From a virus, in the IMG/VR virus record IMGVR_UViG_3300031753_000007, positions 1 to 60,168 of that record: DNA of 60,168 nucleotides; one strand, written 5' to 3'. The translations under genes and the position numbers were made by a program. The notes beneath the pieces were generated by a model. The model had not been told where the DNA came from and ran no database searches. It worked only from the letters and a program-made list of their open reading frames with translations. This document shows, piece after piece, positions 6,080 to 14,649 of this stretch; within the stretch, counting starts at the first letter, position 1; every line of letters begins with the position of its first letter.

Positions 6080-8023
6080 GTGGCCGCGATCGCCACCCTC
6101 AATCCGCTCAAGCCCTCCGCCGTACCCAGCGCGGGCGAGACCTATGAGGTCCACCTTCGCGGTTGGCTAACAGAGGCGCTTCAGGAAGGTCAGGCATTCC
6201 TCAGCAATTGCTACGGCTACGGCAAGACCGACGAGATCATCCGCGCCATCATGGGCGAGACCTACGAGGACAAGCTACGTCCGCGCGAGATTTCGAACCT
6301 CACCCTCAACCAGACTGGCAAGATCGGCCTTGACCTCGCGTCGTCGCTGACGGATATCAAGCCCTTCTGGGCCTATAAGACCAATAACGTCCGCTTCGAG
6401 CGCACCGCCGAGATGGCCCAGAAGCTCGCCTCCGCCTGGTACCCTCGCCGCCTCATCGACCTCAAATTCTGCGACGTGATCAAGTTCTCCCTCGCAGCCG
6501 GCACAGGCTACGCTCACAACGTCTACAACGAGGACATGCAAGACCTCGACCTCCAGGCCGAAGACCCCCGCGACGTCATCCCCATCCGCCCCAGCGACAA
6601 CTATTCGATCCAGAACGCCTTCGGTGTGGCCATCCGCCGCGAGCGCACGGTCAACTACCTCAAGCACCTCTACCCAGAGAAGGCGGGGCGCATCAAAGCC
6701 GACCGCTCCGGCAGCTACGCGGGCCTCTCGCAGCAGACCACCGCCCAGCGCCTCGTCGAGTCCCTCGGCCTCTCGTCGGGCTTCATGCAGAACCTCTGGG
6801 CCGCGGTCGGTGGCCGTCCTCACCAGCAGCTCTCCTCGATCCCCACCGCCGACCTCTTCACCATCTACGTCAAGGACGACTCCCTTAACCAGACCGGCAG
6901 CGCTCTCCTCATGGGCGAGCCCCACCGCAACTGGAGCTACATCGTCCAACCCGGCGAGCCCCTCTACCCGCGCAAGCGCGCCATCACCATGACCTCCTCA
7001 TGCATCCTGCGCGACGGCCCATCCATCTACTGGCACGGCCTCTTCCCCCTGGCGAAGCTCACCCTCGACCCCTGGCCCTACTCCCGCGCATGGCTCGGCA
7101 AGTCCCCCCTCCGCGACCTCCTGACCATCCAACGCGAGATCGACCAGACCGCCCGCGGCATCGCCGACAAGTTCCAAAAGTGCTGGCGCCCAGACCTCGT
7201 AGCCGACAAGACCGTCCTCTCGAAAGCCGGTGCCGACCGCATTGACACGCGCCGCGCCGGCCTGCGCATCAACGTCAAGCCCTCGGCCGGAGGCAAAGGC
7301 TTCGAACTCGTCGAGCCCAACATGCAGGGTGCTACGCTCGGCATGGAATGGCTGAAGCTCCTCGTGGAAGCTGCCAAGGAACTCAGCGGCACACAAGAGC
7401 TCACCTCCCTCGTCCAGCTCGGCCAGATCCCCTCCTCGGAAACGATCGAGCGCATGATCGAGTCTTGGTCCCCCGCCATCCGCCTCCGCTCCCGCGTGAT
7501 GGAAGCCTTCATGCGTGAGATGGCCATGATGGTGCTCTCGAACTTCTTCCAGTTCTACACCATCGCCCAGCGCGTCGCCTCCCTCGGCCCCGCAGGCCTA
7601 GACTTCGCAGACGCCGACCACGACCCCGGCACCCTCATCCCTGACTTCCTCGACCGAGGCTGGCTCGACTTGAGCGGCTCACCTCTGCCGCGTCCCGTGC
7701 GCGCCAAGGCCTTCCTCGACGAGTTCACCTACGAGATGGCCCCTGGTAGCCTGCTCGCGGCCAGTGAGGTGACCGACAAGCTCATGTACCTGCAGCTCAG
7801 CCGCATGGGCTTCGTCGACCCGTTGACGTTGCTGGAAAAGTTGGGCATCAACAACATCGCCCCAGCTAGCATGAAGGACCAGGCCGGCACGACCATCATG
7901 GAGCGCCTGCAGTGGGCTCAGAGCGTCGGCTTGAGCATGGCAGTCGGCCCTGCAGGCGCATCCGCCGCAGGCCGCAAGGCCACAGCCCAACAAATGCCCC
8001 GCATGACCGTGAAAGAAAGTTGA
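6080..8023 (+). CDS. Portal (head-to-tail connector) protein
   Basis: 647 residues from a GTG. Length, position between terminase and scaffold/capsid, and an N-terminal half of helical wing and stem character (LTLNQTGKIGLDLASSLTDI, FCDVIKFSLAAGTGYAH) match podovirus-type portals. A long helical stretch around residues 410-470 (LGMEWLKLLVEAAKELSGTQ) would be the stem and crown. The portal forms the dodecameric ring at one capsid vertex through which DNA is packaged and ejected. Residues 565-647 form a less conserved tail. Assignment is by architecture and synteny. Confidence 0.75.
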   Translation: MAAIATLNPLKPSAVPSAGETYEVHLRGWLTEALQEGQAFLSNCYGYGKTDEIIRAIMGETYEDKLRPREISNLTLNQTGKIGLDLASSLTDIKPFWAYKTNNVRFERTAEMAQKLASAWYPRRLIDLKFCDVIKFSLAAGTGYAHNVYNEDMQDLDLQAEDPRDVIPIRPSDNYSIQNAFGVAIRRERTVNYLKHLYPEKAGRIKADRSGSYAGLSQQTTAQRLVESLGLSSGFMQNLWAAVGGRPHQQLSSIPTADLFTIYVKDDSLNQTGSALLMGEPHRNWSYIVQPGEPLYPRKRAITMTSSCILRDGPSIYWHGLFPLAKLTLDPWPYSRAWLGKSPLRDLLTIQREIDQTARGIADKFQKCWRPDLVADKTVLSKAGADRIDTRRAGLRINVKPSAGGKGFELVEPNMQGATLGMEWLKLLVEAAKELSGTQELTSLVQLGQIPSSETIERMIESWSPAIRLRSRVMEAFMREMAMMVLSNFFQFYTIAQRVASLGPAGLDFADADHDPGTLIPDFLDRGWLDLSGSPLPRPVRAKAFLDEFTYEMAPGSLLAASEVTDKLMYLQLSRMGFVDPLTLLEKLGINNIAPASMKDQAGTTIMERLQWAQSVGLSMAVGPAGASAAGRKATAQQMPRMTVKES

Positions 8024-8043
8024 CCGCTTAGGAGGCTTTCGCA

Positions 8044-8376
8044 ATGGCAGGAACCGCAGGCAAGCACGCCCCCTTCATGGGCTCCGTCACCGCCACCAAC
8101 ACCGCCCAGTCCCTCTTCAGCCTCCTCCAAGGCGTCTGGTCCGACATCACCGACCACATGTGCTTCATCCAGATCCAGCTCGACGTCTCCGCAGGCGGCA
8201 CGACCCTCTACATTGGCAACTCGAACGTCGCCTCGAACATGTGCGGCGCTGCCCTCGTCGCCAGCCAGATCGCCCAGCAGCTCGGCTTCGACTCTAACAT
8301 CCTCATCCCCAAAGACATCTACCTGCTCACCTCGACCGCCAGCGCCCAGGTGAACATCATCGCATTGGGGAGGTGA
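8044..8376 (+). CDS. Small structural (decoration-like) protein
   Basis: 110 residues with TAGGAGG upstream. The sequence is beta-rich and moderately hydrophobic (GTTLYIGNSNVASNMCGAAL, STASAQVNIIALG) with no signal peptide. It follows the portal directly. A capsid or neck decoration role is inferred from composition and place. Confidence 0.6.
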   Translation: MAGTAGKHAPFMGSVTATNTAQSLFSLLQGVWSDITDHMCFIQIQLDVSAGGTTLYIGNSNVASNMCGAALVASQIAQQLGFDSNILIPKDIYLLTSTASAQVNIIALGR

Positions 8377-8380
8377 CGTT

Positions 8381-9721
8381 ATGCGACGCCTACTTACCCT
8401 ACTTACGTTACTTACTCTAAGTGGCCTAGCTGCACACGCTCAGATGGGCAACACAGTCACCGTACCTTTCGCTGGCGCACCCTCCGGCTCCTGCTCGGTG
8501 ATCATGTACGCCATCAACACCTCTAATGGCGACTTCTACGACTGCCCATCAGGCTCATGGGTTAAGGTAGGCAGCTCAGGCGGTGCAGGCGTCTCCAGCG
8601 TCGGCCTGACCGTCAACAGCACCAGCCCATCCGGTATCTACACGGTCACCGGCAGCCCCGTCACTACCACCGGCACCCTCAACATCAATCTAGCAGGCAC
8701 CTCAGGCGGCGTCCCCTACTTCTCCAGTGGTACCGTCCTCTCCTCCTCAGGTGCCCTCACAGTGAACGTCCCAGTACTCGGAGGAGGCGCAGGCGCCACG
8801 CCCACCCCCAGCGCAATCGAGACCCACAGTGCCACCGCTGTCACCAACACAGGCACTGGCGGCTACACCCTCAATGGTACCGGCAACCAGATCACCTCTA
8901 CCCAAGGCACCATCACGACCTCTGCCCCCTTCACCACACATACCGTCACGTGGAACGCAGCTGGCGTCGCCTTCACGAACTGGCTCTCCAACCTTACCTG
9001 TACAGCTGCCGCTACAGGCTCGATTGCGGCAGGCTTCGGTACTGCTGGTACGCAATGGCAATTCAAGTATGGTGCCGCTAATTGCGCCAGCCCCCAATTA
9101 CTAAGTCCAGACGGTACTGTGGCACTTCCAGCCTATGCCTTCGGCGCAGCAACCGGCACAGGCTTCAGCCGCAATGGCGCCAACATCGTAGTTAGCATAG
9201 CGGGGGGAGCCCAGATATCACTGACGAGCTCTAGTGGAGTATCCCTAAACTCAGGAGATTGGTATGTCTGGTCTTCTACAAGTGATCCGACTGCCGCCCA
9301 CGACACATCGCTAGCGCGATCGGCGGCTAAGTCCGTACAGATCGGCGTCAACGGCGACTCGACCGGCAATATCAAAGTAGCTGCTTATAAAACAGATACT
9401 AACTGTGCAGCAGTCGGCACGGCAGCCAATCCTTCTGTGGCCTCCTGCACAGGAGCTACGGCTGGCTCCTTCTCCTGTGCCACGAACGCTTCTACGGGTA
9501 CCTGTACAGTGAACACGACCGCGGTGACAGTCAATAGTGAGATATTCATCGAGGGCCGTAACGATACGACTACAGGTACGCGCCTTGGCGTAACCTGTAA
9601 TACAGGCATCACCACGGCTCTTCCAGAGATATCAGCAGTCGTCGCGGCCACCAGCTTCACCATTAACTTAGGCACGTTCACTTCGAATCCTGAATGCTTC
9701 TCTTACTTCATCGTGAACTGA
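8381..9721 (+). CDS. Fibre-like protein with Sec signal peptide
   Basis: 446 residues. Residues 1-21 (RRLLTLLTLLTLSGLAAHAQ) form a clear signal peptide with an AHA-Q cleavage site. The remainder is Gly/Ser/Thr/Asn-rich beta-repeat sequence typical of phage fibres, with short 'GGVPYFSSGTVLSSSGAL' style turns. A secreted leader on a virion fibre is unusual, since virions assemble in the cytoplasm. It either remains uncleaved or the protein is exported to the envelope or outside. The stop overlaps the ATG of the next fibre gene. Confidence 0.65.
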   Translation: MRRLLTLLTLLTLSGLAAHAQMGNTVTVPFAGAPSGSCSVIMYAINTSNGDFYDCPSGSWVKVGSSGGAGVSSVGLTVNSTSPSGIYTVTGSPVTTTGTLNINLAGTSGGVPYFSSGTVLSSSGALTVNVPVLGGGAGATPTPSAIETHSATAVTNTGTGGYTLNGTGNQITSTQGTITTSAPFTTHTVTWNAAGVAFTNWLSNLTCTAAATGSIAAGFGTAGTQWQFKYGAANCASPQLLSPDGTVALPAYAFGAATGTGFSRNGANIVVSIAGGAQISLTSSSGVSLNSGDWYVWSSTSDPTAAHDTSLARSAAKSVQIGVNGDSTGNIKVAAYKTDTNCAAVGTAANPSVASCTGATAGSFSCATNASTGTCTVNTTAVTVNSEIFIEGRNDTTTGTRLGVTCNTGITTALPEISAVVAATSFTINLGTFTSNPECFSYFIVN

Positions 9722-10554
9722 TGAGGCTACTCCTACTCATCCCGCTGCTCTGCACCATCGCAACAGGCCAGACCTATCAGACATGGCTGAACGCCAAGGG
9801 TGACGTATACGGATGGGTATCGACTAACTCGTGGAAGCCACCTACAGGCCTAGTCATCCTCATTCTCTCCGGCACCTGCCCCACAGGATTCACCGAAGCC
9901 AGCGCTCTCAACGGCAAGATGCTCCGCGGCACGATCGCCGCGAACGGTGACGTGGGCACTACAGGCGGCAACGCGACCATCACACCTACAGGCACAGTGA
10001 GCACTCCAACGCTTACCATGAATGCCTACACGCCAGCTGGCACAGTCGCAGCCCCCGTGTTCACAGGCTCTGCAGGCATAGTTCCAGCACAGACCTTCAC
10101 CGGCTCAGCCGGTACAGTCCCGGCTCAGACTTTCACCGGAACCACAAGCCAAGTCACCTCTGCCACCAGCGCAGGTACGCCCGCAGGCACGAACGGTGCC
10201 ACCGCTACCTCCGGCAACTGTGCCGCTACTAACATCGCCGCAGGCACGGGCTCCACCACTGCCTGTAAGGCGACTGCCCCGAACCTGGCCGTCCCGGCAG
10301 AGACCTTCACCGGTAGTGCTCTCGCAACCCATACGCATACGCTTACTCCAGCTGGCACGAACTCCACAGCAGCCTTCACGCCCGCAGGCACAAACAGCAC
10401 TGCCGCCTTCACTCCAGCCGGCACAAACTCCGCCCCCGCCTTCACCGGCACGCAAGCTACGTTGACCGGATCCGTCAGTCAGCCAACCTTCACAGGCAAC
10501 GCAATCGACCCCAGCCCAGCATGGCTCAAGGTGATCTTCTGCTCCGCGAACTGA
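9721..10554 (+). CDS. Tail collar-type fibre with signal peptide
   Basis: 277 residues from the ATG that shares a base with the previous stop. Residues 1-17 (RLLLLIPLLCTIATGQ) are a signal peptide. Residues 46-85 (GTCPTGFTEASALNGKMLRG, then a GDVGTTGGN turn) match the phage tail collar motif found at fibre tips. The following region is made of tandem Thr/Pro/Gly/Ala units, including three copies of a 10-residue T-P-A-G-T-N-S-x-x-F motif. Probably a receptor-contact fibre. Confidence 0.65.
   Translation: MRLLLLIPLLCTIATGQTYQTWLNAKGDVYGWVSTNSWKPPTGLVILILSGTCPTGFTEASALNGKMLRGTIAANGDVGTTGGNATITPTGTVSTPTLTMNAYTPAGTVAAPVFTGSAGIVPAQTFTGSAGTVPAQTFTGTTSQVTSATSAGTPAGTNGATATSGNCAATNIAAGTGSTTACKATAPNLAVPAETFTGSALATHTHTLTPAGTNSTAAFTPAGTNSTAAFTPAGTNSAPAFTGTQATLTGSVSQPTFTGNAIDPSPAWLKVIFCSAN
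10345..10446 (+). repeat. Tandem 30-base coding repeat in collar fibre
   Basis: Three successive near-identical 30-base units each encode the pattern T-P-A-G-T-N-S-x-x-F. A related pair (PAQTFTGSAG units) lies upstream at about 10085-10140. In-frame repeats of this type allow length variation in fibre shafts. Confidence 0.65.
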
Positions 10555-10572
10555 GGTAACATATGCAAATGC

Positions 10573-10602
10573 TTGACACGACCACTCATGACGTGCGTAA
10601 AT
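10573..10602 (+). promoter_or_regulatory. Weak promoter candidate
   Basis: A TTGACA (10573-10578) sits in the short gap after the collar gene, followed at 18-19 bases by a poor -10 match (GTAAAT/TAAATC). It could provide extra transcripts for the small basic proteins, scaffold and capsid. The -10 is weak, so this is tentative. Confidence 0.25.
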
Positions 10603-10625
10603 CGGCGCAAGCGGAGGACTAGCCA

Positions 10626-10814
10626 ATGGCCAAGAAGTGGATGCAGGCTGCCACCAAGAAGATGGAGGAGCACGGCACCAAGGGCAGCCTCACGCGCATC
10701 GCCAAGCGTCACGGCGAGAGCCCAATGGAATTCGCTCGTGAGCACTACCATTCCAAGGGTAAGGTCGGCGCGAAGGCACGTTTCGCCGTCAACGCCCAGA
10801 AGAGGTCGAAGTGA
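10626..10814 (+). CDS. Small basic protein, head region
   Basis: 62 residues, about one quarter Lys/Arg (KKWMQAATKKMEEHGTKGSL). Such short basic proteins preceding the scaffold are recurrent in podovirus-like head operons. Nucleic-acid binding or assembly assistance is likely from charge but unproven. It ends in a GTGA overlap with the next gene. Confidence 0.6.
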   Translation: MAKKWMQAATKKMEEHGTKGSLTRIAKRHGESPMEFAREHYHSKGKVGAKARFAVNAQKRSK

Positions 10815-11050
10815 GCAACGGGGACGACGATATGGCCTCCTCAAAGAGCAGCACGCTCAGCGCCATCGGCAAAGAAATGCGCGACAATCCACCTGCGGTG
10901 CTTAACGCCACTCGTCGTAAATTTGGCGTCGCCCGGGCAGAGAAGCAACGCGTCGCCATCCTCTTGAGCAAAGGCCGTCAGGCCGGCGTCAAGATCCCTA
11001 AGCCCTCCTCGGGGGGCGGTAAGTCAATGTCCAACGGAGGAGGTTACTAG
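10811..11050 (+). CDS. Small basic protein, head region
   Basis: 79 residues from a GTG in a GTGA overlap. Central residues are basic and helical (VLNATRRKFGVARAEKQRVA); the C-terminus is a Ser/Gly run (SSGGGKSMSNGGGY). Translationally coupled to the preceding basic protein. No family assigned. Confidence 0.6.
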   Translation: MSNGDDDMASSKSSTLSAIGKEMRDNPPAVLNATRRKFGVARAEKQRVAILLSKGRQAGVKIPKPSSGGGKSMSNGGGY

Positions 11051-11051
11051 C

Positions 11052-11273
11052 ATGGCACACTACAAGGCACATGCGCATGAAGGCCATCACATGGCCCACA
11101 GCAAGCGAGCCGACCACCACGCCTCGCACCACGGCCACGAGCACTTCGGCAAGTCAGGCGGTGGCCACGGCGGCCTGCACACGAAGCTCGTCTCCAGCCC
11201 CATGAGCCCAGGCATGACGCCCAAAGGTGGTGGCAAATCGATGCACGGCAAGTCTCACGGCCACAACAAGTAA
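11052..11273 (+). CDS. Histidine-rich small protein
   Basis: 73 residues with an exceptional His content: about 20 His, often in HxH or HH pairs (HAHEGHHMAHSKRADHHASH), plus Gly and Lys. It could bind metal ions, or nucleic acid once protonated. It lies in the head operon beside two other small basic proteins. No known family. Confidence 0.65.
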   Translation: MAHYKAHAHEGHHMAHSKRADHHASHHGHEHFGKSGGGHGGLHTKLVSSPMSPGMTPKGGGKSMHGKSHGHNK

Positions 11274-11288
11274 CACACGAGGCGCATC

Positions 11289-11654
11289 ATGTCGGCAGCT
11301 CCGGTCTCGCTCAACGGTGGTCCCCCGCTTCCACCCAACCTCCAGCCTCAGCCACAGCCCACCGTGGCCGGTCTGGCAGGCCAGGGACCATCGCAGAATC
11401 CGGAGCAGCCTGGCGGTAGCGCCTCCCTACAACAGGCCGTCATTCAGCGCCTCATGTTTGTCGAAAGCGCCCTGAACGACGTTGGCAAGATGATGCCAGC
11501 CGCGGCACCTGTCGTAGACGGCTTGGTGAATCAGTTGCGCAAGGGTATGGGTGCGGTGCTCGCGCAAGGTGCGCAGCCTCCGCCTGCCCAAGGCCCCCCA
11601 ACCGGCTCCATGTTGATGGCCGGTGGCGGGATGGGTCAAGCGCCAAGTTCGTAG
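11289..11654 (+). CDS. Hypothetical Pro/Gln-rich head-operon protein
   Basis: 121 residues: a Pro/Gln-rich first third (PPLPPNLQPQPQPTVAGLAG), a central helix (QQAVIQRLMFVESALNDVGK) and a Pro/Ala/Gly-rich tail ending in MAGGGMGQAPSS. This disordered-helix-disordered pattern suits a virion assembly accessory directly upstream of the scaffold. Function not established. Confidence 0.6.
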   Translation: MSAAPVSLNGGPPLPPNLQPQPQPTVAGLAGQGPSQNPEQPGGSASLQQAVIQRLMFVESALNDVGKMMPAAAPVVDGLVNQLRKGMGAVLAQGAQPPPAQGPPTGSMLMAGGGMGQAPSS

Positions 11655-11727
11655 CAAGTGCAGTAGCTCCAAGTAACTAGGCACTGGCACCCCTCACGGG
11701 TAGGTGCTGGCAGTTCAAGGAGGAAGT

Positions 11728-12534
11728 ATGGCAGTAGACGTCAAGCAGTACGTGGACCAGCTGGCTCAGACGGCAGGCCTCTCTGACGAAGAGAAGGCAG
11801 GCATTCTGAAGGCTTTGGGAAACGAGAAGTTCGCCAAAGGTCTGCAAGAGGGAGTCGAGCTGCGCTCGGACTACTCTCGCAACATGGACGCCATCAAAGC
11901 CGAGCGGGACAAGCAGGCCAAGTTTTACCAGGACATGCTCGTCTGGCAGAAAGCGGAAGAGGACCGCCTCGCCGCAGCCTACAACCAGCTCAACCCAACC
12001 GTGAACCCACAACCGCAGCCCAACACATTCGATCCCGAGGCCTTCAAGAAGTCGCTCCTCGACGAGTTCAACAAGTCCGCCGCCCAGAAGGAGGCTAACT
12101 ACATCTCCCTCCTGAAGGATGCGGTCTCGCTTGGCACCCGTCATCTGTACGAGTTCAAGGAGCCTCTCGACACCGAAGTACTGGCTAAGACAGCCGTAGA
12201 CAAGGGCATGTCCCTGCGCCAAGCCTACGACGAGATGGTCGCCCCTCGCCGCACCGAACTGCAGCAGGCCGACTTCAAGGCCAAGCTAGCCGCGGCCAAA
12301 CTCGAGGGCGCCCAGGAGTTCGCGAACACGCACAAGATTCCACTCGACACTTCACCGCGCGAGTACCACCCCATTCTGGATAAGCCCTCCGGCGCCGTCA
12401 CGGACTACGTACCCAACAGTGGCCGCCTGACCCCCCAGAGTGAGCGTGTCCTCCGCGACAACTTCGCCTCGGAGTGGGAAAAAGAGGGAGCCCGTCAATC
12501 CGCCCTAGAGCGGGTCGGCACCTCTGGCACGTAG
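11728..12534 (+). CDS. Capsid scaffolding protein
   Basis: 268 residues from ATG 11728, preferred because AAGGAGGAAGT precedes it. Acidic and highly helical with long charged stretches (NMDAIKAERDKQAKFYQDML) and a C-terminal basic/helical end, typical of internal scaffolds that shape the procapsid and are then removed. It is immediately upstream of the major capsid gene, its usual place. Confidence 0.7.
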   Translation: MAVDVKQYVDQLAQTAGLSDEEKAGILKALGNEKFAKGLQEGVELRSDYSRNMDAIKAERDKQAKFYQDMLVWQKAEEDRLAAAYNQLNPTVNPQPQPNTFDPEAFKKSLLDEFNKSAAQKEANYISLLKDAVSLGTRHLYEFKEPLDTEVLAKTAVDKGMSLRQAYDEMVAPRRTELQQADFKAKLAAAKLEGAQEFANTHKIPLDTSPREYHPILDKPSGAVTDYVPNSGRLTPQSERVLRDNFASEWEKEGARQSALERVGTSGT

Positions 12535-12599
12535 CACGCGACACCACAAGATGACGTCACAGGCGTCTCCTGATCGGGTCCGTGCGCAATAGGTAAATT

Positions 12600-13685
12600 G
12601 TGGCAGAACTCGATCAGTTAAACGTAAGCACCCGTCGCTATATCCGCGACAACCCTGCCCTGGTCGATGACTGGTCGCAGAACGATCCGCTCATCGCCTA
12701 CCTCAAGCTCAATGTCCGCGAGAGCTACACGGGCGGCACCCTCATCCAGGAAGGCTTCACCTTCGACGGTCTGATCGGCAGCTCCTACCTCAAGGGCAAG
12801 GAGTTCAACATCACTGAGAAGCAGGTCGAGCAGGCGAAGCAGTTCACCATGAAGTTCTTCGAGGTCGGCGTCACGCTCTCGCAGGAAGACGTCGAGGTCC
12901 TCAACAAGGGCCCGCTCGCAGTCTTCAACCTCATCGACAGTCGCATGACCACGGCCTACCAGACGCTTGGCGTCCAGATGGCCATCGCTCAGTACCTCAA
13001 CGGTATCAATGCGGGTTACACGCCCAACTTCAACGGTCTGCCCGAGGCCCTGAACGACAACTCGACCAACTCGTGGGACGGCAATACCTATCCTACCTAC
13101 GGCGGCATCACGCGCGGTGGCCAGGTGGGCAGCTCCCTCAACTCGACGCCCACCAACGTCGCCGGCCCGATCCTCTACACGACGCTAGAGAACACCTACG
13201 GCAACGCTGAGTTCGGCAACATCCAGCCCAACCTCGGCGTGACCACTGTCAAGGGCTACTCCTACATCAAGGAGAAGTTCCAGACGCAGCAGCGCTTCAA
13301 CGATACGCAGGACCCGGCGATCGGCTTCAACGGGATGAAGTTCAACAGCGCTACCCTAATCAAGTCGCGCTACGCTCCCGGCTCCGACATCGGCCAGACC
13401 TCTCCGCAGACCACGACCAACAACACGGCCGTCCAGTACCTGCAGGAGATGTCAGGAGGTGCTGTCACCGCCTACCCGACCATCACCACCGAGACCTTGT
13501 GGTGGCTCAACGCCCGCAAGCCTTTCCTGAACTTCTACATCTCAGACTCGCCTAAGTTCGGGTTCGGCTTCACCGGCTTCAAGCCGGCACAGGGCAACAC
13601 CAAGGTTGTGGGACAGGTGCTCGCCGCATGCGCGATCACCCTCGACCCAAGGTATCATCAACAGTTGTATGGAATCTCCGCATAG
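12600..13685 (+). CDS. Major capsid protein
   Basis: 361 residues from a GTG, after a 65-base gap that may carry its own regulation. Moderately acidic, mixed alpha/beta, with a long helix (QVEQAKQFTMKFFEVGVTL; then a SRMTTAYQTLGVQMAIAQYL helix) resembling the spine and P-domain elements of HK97-fold shell proteins. Position right after the scaffold and very strong C-ending codon preference, typical of highly expressed genes, support the call. Assignment is by context and fold-like pattern. Confidence 0.75.
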   Translation: MAELDQLNVSTRRYIRDNPALVDDWSQNDPLIAYLKLNVRESYTGGTLIQEGFTFDGLIGSSYLKGKEFNITEKQVEQAKQFTMKFFEVGVTLSQEDVEVLNKGPLAVFNLIDSRMTTAYQTLGVQMAIAQYLNGINAGYTPNFNGLPEALNDNSTNSWDGNTYPTYGGITRGGQVGSSLNSTPTNVAGPILYTTLENTYGNAEFGNIQPNLGVTTVKGYSYIKEKFQTQQRFNDTQDPAIGFNGMKFNSATLIKSRYAPGSDIGQTSPQTTTNNTAVQYLQEMSGGAVTAYPTITTETLWWLNARKPFLNFYISDSPKFGFGFTGFKPAQGNTKVVGQVLAACAITLDPRYHQQLYGISA

Positions 13686-13775
13686 TCCTGATTCCATTGG
13701 ACTTAGCGGTGTAGTGAAAGGTGAGCTAGCCGAGCTCCCCATGCACGAGTTGCAACCGGCAAAAGGAGACCACCA

Positions 13776-14366
13776 ATGCCTTATGGACGTATAGATCCAA
13801 CCATGTACGTGGGGCCGTTCTCGAACATCGAACGCATGAACGCCACCACGCTCTACAAGCCCGGGGAGCTCGGCTCTCAGATCCAGGTTAACCAGCGCGG
13901 CTACCAGCTCGTGCAAGTGGACAGCGGCGCAACCGCATCCACTGGCGCAGGCCACGCCCCGCAAGGCGGCGACCTCGCCTTCTGGAAGGACAAGACCAAG
14001 TGGCTCGTCACTAACGACCGCGTACAAGCGGCAGGTGGCGTCACCAATTCCCGCAACATGGTGGCAGGCGTCTTCTGCTCGATTACGCAGGGCGCATCGG
14101 GCACCGCCTCGATCACCCCAGGTAACTTCGGCGTGATCCAGCAGCGTGGCCAGCATACGGGCGTCCTCACCTCAGCCTCGACCGTCACCGCAGGCCTGGC
14201 GCTGATCGTCAGCTCCTCGTCCACTGTGCCCGACGCCACCAACAGCGCGATCGGCGTCGCTCCACTCACGCCCATCGTAGGTATCGCCACCGCCGCCAAC
14301 GGCGCCGTGACCGCCACCTACACCCCTGCCACTCTTGGAGGCTGGGACTTGGTCGACGTACCGTAA
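13776..14366 (+). CDS. Capsid decoration or head-fibre-like protein
   Basis: 196 residues, AAAAGGAGA upstream. N-terminal part (YVGPFSNIERMNATTLYKPG) followed by Ala/Gly/Thr/Ser-rich beta sequence, typical of head-surface or decoration proteins placed right behind the capsid gene. The 90-base gap from the capsid gene has no clear terminator. Confidence 0.6.
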   Translation: MPYGRIDPTMYVGPFSNIERMNATTLYKPGELGSQIQVNQRGYQLVQVDSGATASTGAGHAPQGGDLAFWKDKTKWLVTNDRVQAAGGVTNSRNMVAGVFCSITQGASGTASITPGNFGVIQQRGQHTGVLTSASTVTAGLALIVSSSSTVPDATNSAIGVAPLTPIVGIATAANGAVTATYTPATLGGWDLVDVP

Positions 14367-14379
14367 AGGAGGAGACGCA

Positions 14380-14628
14380 ATGGCCGTACAGACACCGGAC
14401 GCCAACTCACGTTTCGATAACGTGGTTGGCAACATACGCCAAGTCACGGCACGCTTCGCCTCCGTGGCCAATAACGATACCTGGGCAACTGGCCTCGGCA
14501 CTATCACCTCGCTCTCGATGGATTCTGGGACATCAAGTGCGATCGGGGCCACGACCTCAGGGGGCACTGTAACCTTCGTGACAGGCGGCACAGTCACGGG
14601 AGTTCAGGCCCAGATCCAGGGATTCTAG
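14380..14628 (+). CDS. Small head protein
   Basis: 82 residues from ATG 14380, chosen because AAAGGAGGAG lies upstream. Ser/Thr/Gly-rich beta pattern (TTSGGTVTFVTGGTVTGVQA) similar in style to the preceding decoration-like gene. Probably a second small virion component. Confidence 0.6.
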   Translation: MAVQTPDANSRFDNVVGNIRQVTARFASVANNDTWATGLGTITSLSMDSGTSSAIGATTSGGTVTFVTGGTVTGVQAQIQGF

Positions 14629-14649
14629 CGCTCAGGAAGGAGACGCAGT

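Noticed and set aside
13606-13794. A 62-residue plus-strand frame across the capsid gene end
   Set aside because: It overlaps the end of the capsid gene out of frame, has no ribosome site and ends inside the next gene.
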